From contig NZ_PGES01000001.1 in NCBI RefSeq assembly GCF_002797895.1, positions 3,906,001 through 3,970,000 on the forward strand: a DNA stretch of 64,000 nucleotides, given 5' to 3'. This DNA comes from Janthinobacterium sp. 67 (lineage in GTDB: Bacteria > Pseudomonadota > Gammaproteobacteria > Burkholderiales > Burkholderiaceae_D). The notes under the pieces are model-generated. The model searched no databases, was not told the origin of the DNA, and was given only the letters and a program-made list of their open reading frames with translations. Position 1 is the first letter of the stretch. The number at the start of each line of letters is the position of its first letter. The position numbers and the translations under genes are program-made. This document shows positions 62,031-64,000 of this stretch, in pieces.

Positions 62031-62402
62031 TCAGTGTTTGTCTGTTTCGCCGACGTCGCGCAGTTCATCCTTGCGGGCCGCCTTTTCCTCGAGGCCGGAC
62101 AAGCCTTCGCGGCGCGCCAGCTCGTCAAGCACCTGCTGCGGCGTCAGGTCGAACTGCGCCAGCATCACCAGACTGTGAAACCACAGGTCGGCGCACTCGT
62201 ACAGGACCTTCGACGGGTCGTTGTCGCGGCGCGCATCCTTGGCCGCCATCACGGTTTCCGTCGCTTCCTCGCCGATTTTTTTCAAAATCGCATCATCGCC
62301 CTTGGCAAACAGGCGCGCGACATACGAGGTGGCGGGGTCGCCGCCGTTGGCCAGCTTGCGCGATTCGATCACGGCGGCCAGGCGTTTTAAAGTTTCGCTC
62401 AT
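62031..62402 (-). CDS. hisE: Phosphoribosyl-ATP pyrophosphatase
   Basis: This 123-residue all-helical enzyme catalyses the second step of histidine synthesis. The start [16 protein letters not shown] (62402) follows HisI's stop with a four-base overlap. The conserved [13 protein letters not shown] sequence (about 40-52) carries metal-binding acids. It is 15 bases upstream of hinT. Confidence 0.95.
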   Translation of the reverse strand: MSETLKRLAAVIESRKLANGGDPATSYVARLFAKGDDAILKKIGEEATETVMAAKDARRDNDPSKVLYECADLWFHSLVMLAQFDLTPQQVLDELARREGLSGLEEKAARKDELRDVGETDKH

Positions 62403-62836
62403 TTGCTCTTGCTTTCCGCGTAAATCGTCTCCGGGTCTTTCAGGACGGGGTCGGTGATTTGCCATTCGCCCGTTTTTTCATCGCCTTCGAACTTCTGGAA
62501 GAAGCAGGAATGGCGGCCCGTATGGCAGGCGATGCCGCCGGCTTGCTCGATTTTCAGCAAGACCACGTCTTCGTCGCAATCGAGGCGGATTTCCAGCACC
62601 TTTTGCGTGTGGCCCGACTCCTCGCCCTTGTGCCACAGTTTCTTGCGCGAACGACTCCAGTACACGGCTTCGCCCAGCTCCACCGTGCGCGCCAGCGCGT
62701 CGCGGTTCATCCAGGCGAACATCAGCACGTCATTGCTGCCCGCTTCCTGCGCGATCACGGGCACGAGGCCGTGCTCGTCCCATTTGACCTTTTTCAGCCA
62801 CTTGGCATTGCTTGCTACGATGGTTCCGTTTTGCAT
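62399..62836 (-). CDS. hisI: Phosphoribosyl-AMP cyclohydrolase
   Basis: This 145-residue zinc enzyme catalyses the third step of histidine synthesis. Family sequences are [19 protein letters not shown], the Asp/Asn motif, and [14 protein letters not shown] followed by [10 protein letters not shown], which contains the zinc ligands. It overlaps hisE by four bases and is separate from it, unlike the E. coli HisIE fusion. Confidence 0.96.
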   Translation of the reverse strand: MQNGTIVASNAKWLKKVKWDEHGLVPVIAQEAGSNDVLMFAWMNRDALARTVELGEAVYWSRSRKKLWHKGEESGHTQKVLEIRLDCDEDVVLLKIEQAGGIACHTGRHSCFFQKFEGDEKTGEWQITDPVLKDPETIYAESKSK

Positions 62837-62856
62837 GTTCTTCTATCCTGCTGATT

Positions 62857-63618
62857 TTACGCGAGGCGCATGGGGATGCCCTGCTGCGCCATGAAACGCT
62901 TGGCTTCCTGCACCGTGTGCTGGCCATAGTGGAAGATGCTGGCGGCCAGCACGGCATCCGCGCGGCCCACCTTGATGCCATCGACCAGGTCCTGCAAGCC
63001 GCCCACACCGCCCGAGGCGATCACGGGAATGCTGACGGCGTCAGACACGCCGCGCGTCAGGCCCAGGTCGAAGCCGACTTTGGTGCCATCGCGGTCCATG
63101 CTGGTGAGCAAGATCTCTCCGGCGCCCAGGCTTTCCATTTTACGCGCCCATTCGAACGCGTCCAGGCCAGTGGCGGTGCGCCCGCCATGGGTAAACACTT
63201 CCCACTTGCCGGGCGACACTTGCTTGGCGTCGATGGCGACGACGATGCATTGCGAGCCGTGCTTTTGCGATGCCTCGTACACCAGCTGGGGATTCGTCAC
63301 GGCCGAGGTGTTGATGCTGACCTTGTCGGCACCCGCGTTGAGCAGCCGGCGCACGTCTTCCACCACGCGCACGCCGCCGCCCACGGTCAGCGGAATGAAC
63401 ACTTGCGACGCGACGGCTTCGATGATGTCGAAGATCAGGCCGCGGTTGTCGCTGGAAGCGGTAATGTCGAGGAAAGTGATTTCATCGGCGCCCTGCTCGT
63501 CATAGCGGCGGGCGATTTCCACCGGGTCGCCGGCGTCGCGCAATTCCGTGAAATTGACGCCTTTGACGACGCGGCCATTGGTCACGTCGAGGCAGGGGAT
63601 GATACGTTTTGCAAGCAT
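62857..63618 (-). CDS. hisF: Imidazole glycerol phosphate synthase subunit HisF
   Basis: This 253-residue TIM-barrel cyclase joins ammonia from HisH to the ribonucleotide. It starts [15 protein letters not shown] (63618), with catalytic Asp11 in [12 protein letters not shown] and Asp130 in VVAIDAKQ. The phosphate-binding GGVGGLQD and [10 protein letters not shown] segments are present. It lies 20 bases upstream of hisI. Confidence 0.97.
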   Translation of the reverse strand: MLAKRIIPCLDVTNGRVVKGVNFTELRDAGDPVEIARRYDEQGADEITFLDITASSDNRGLIFDIIEAVASQVFIPLTVGGGVRVVEDVRRLLNAGADKVSINTSAVTNPQLVYEASQKHGSQCIVVAIDAKQVSPGKWEVFTHGGRTATGLDAFEWARKMESLGAGEILLTSMDRDGTKVGFDLGLTRGVSDAVSIPVIASGGVGGLQDLVDGIKVGRADAVLAASIFHYGQHTVQEAKRFMAQQGIPMRLA

Positions 63619-63678
63619 GATGGTATCCAGATTGTCGCCAGGCCGGGCGTGCGCAGGCACGCTCCCGGCCGGGCAGGC

Positions 63679-64000
63679 TTAAACGGCGGCGTCGGTCAGT
63701 TCGTCGGCGCGTTCCTGCGCCTGCGCCAGGTCGATCGTGCCTTCATAGATGGAACGACCGCAGATCACGCCTTCGATGCCTTCGGCCTGGACCGCGCACA
63801 ACGCTTCCACGTCGCCGATGTTGTGCAGGCCGCCCGAGGCGATGACGGGGATCTTGACGGCTTGCGCCAGCTTGACGGTGGCGTCGATATTGATGCCGCC
63901 CATCATGCCGTCGCGGCCGATGTCCGTGTAGATGATCGATTCGACGCCGTAGGCTTCGAATTTTTTCGCCAGGTCGATCACTTCGTGGCCCGACATCTTG
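63679..64000 (-). CDS. hisA: HisA, phosphoribosylformimino isomerase, partial
   Basis: The C-terminal 106 residues of HisA are present; the 5' part lies beyond the right edge. The frame shows the second-half barrel signatures [31 protein letters not shown] and [11 protein letters not shown]. The gene is 60 bases before hisF and continues the his operon off the window. Confidence 0.95.
   Translation of the reverse strand, partial: KMSGHEVIDLAKKFEAYGVESIIYTDIGRDGMMGGINIDATVKLAQAVKIPVIASGGLHNIGDVEALCAVQAEGIEGVICGRSIYEGTIDLAQAQERADELTDAAV

Noticed and set aside
61327..63660. hisF-I-E-hinT-tatABC block as a novel cluster
   Set aside because: This gene order is well known in Burkholderiales, so it is ordinary.

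Overview
The window is a typical GC-rich betaproteobacterial chromosome segment. Gene families and gene order point to Burkholderiales, most likely Oxalobacteraceae (Janthinobacterium/Duganella-like). The main clues are the his genes followed by hinT and tatABC, a DnaA/LexA site vocabulary like that of E. coli, an rbs operon, and many Ala-rich proteins. The genus is inference; no rRNA gene is present to confirm it. No prophage, insertion sequence, CRISPR array or recognised antiphage locus was found.

Layout. 0-13.7 kb, mostly plus strand: a D-2-hydroxyacid dehydrogenase, an unknown protein, an asparaginase-domain protein, a TonB-dependent receptor with a structured leader, rdgC, dinB under a near-perfect LexA box, a secreted oligopeptidase B, a duplicated tRNA-Val/tRNA-Asp unit, a two-gene ABC system and a CzcE-like periplasmic protein. 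13.7-49 kb, almost entirely minus strand: ahpC-ahpF, a DUF3597 protein, a periplasmic-sensor/PAS/GGDEF/EAL protein, the rbsBACRKD ribose operon with a palindromic operator, an EamA transporter with two spaced operators, a four-gene operon of zinc-ribbon membrane proteins plus a lipoprotein, a YgiQ radical-SAM protein, two small proteins, two tandem M3 peptidases, slyX, rep helicase, a degenerate HD-GYP protein, a dihydrolipoamide dehydrogenase-like protein divergent from argP, and priA. 48.5-49.3 kb: a gene-free, AT-rich stretch with many DnaA-box-like sites between priA and hemE. 50.6-59.9 kb, plus strand: an S9 peptidase translationally coupled to a giant SNF2 helicase, a small membrane protein, a DUF885 protein and a coiled-coil protein. 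60-64 kb, minus strand: hisA(partial)-hisF-hisI-hisE-hinT-tatABC.

How it works together. Most of the window is housekeeping: replication and repair (dinB, rdgC, rep, priA), peroxide defence (ahpCF), histidine and heme synthesis, Tat export and ribose uptake. The parts least explained by known biology are the zinc-ribbon/lipoprotein operon (26.8-31.0 kb), the DnaA-box cluster upstream of priA (48.6-49.2 kb), the S9-SNF2 coupled pair (50.6-56.7 kb), the orphan MarR-like operators in front of the EamA gene, and several long leader hairpins. All functional statements rest on reading the sequence and recalled family knowledge; no database search was run.
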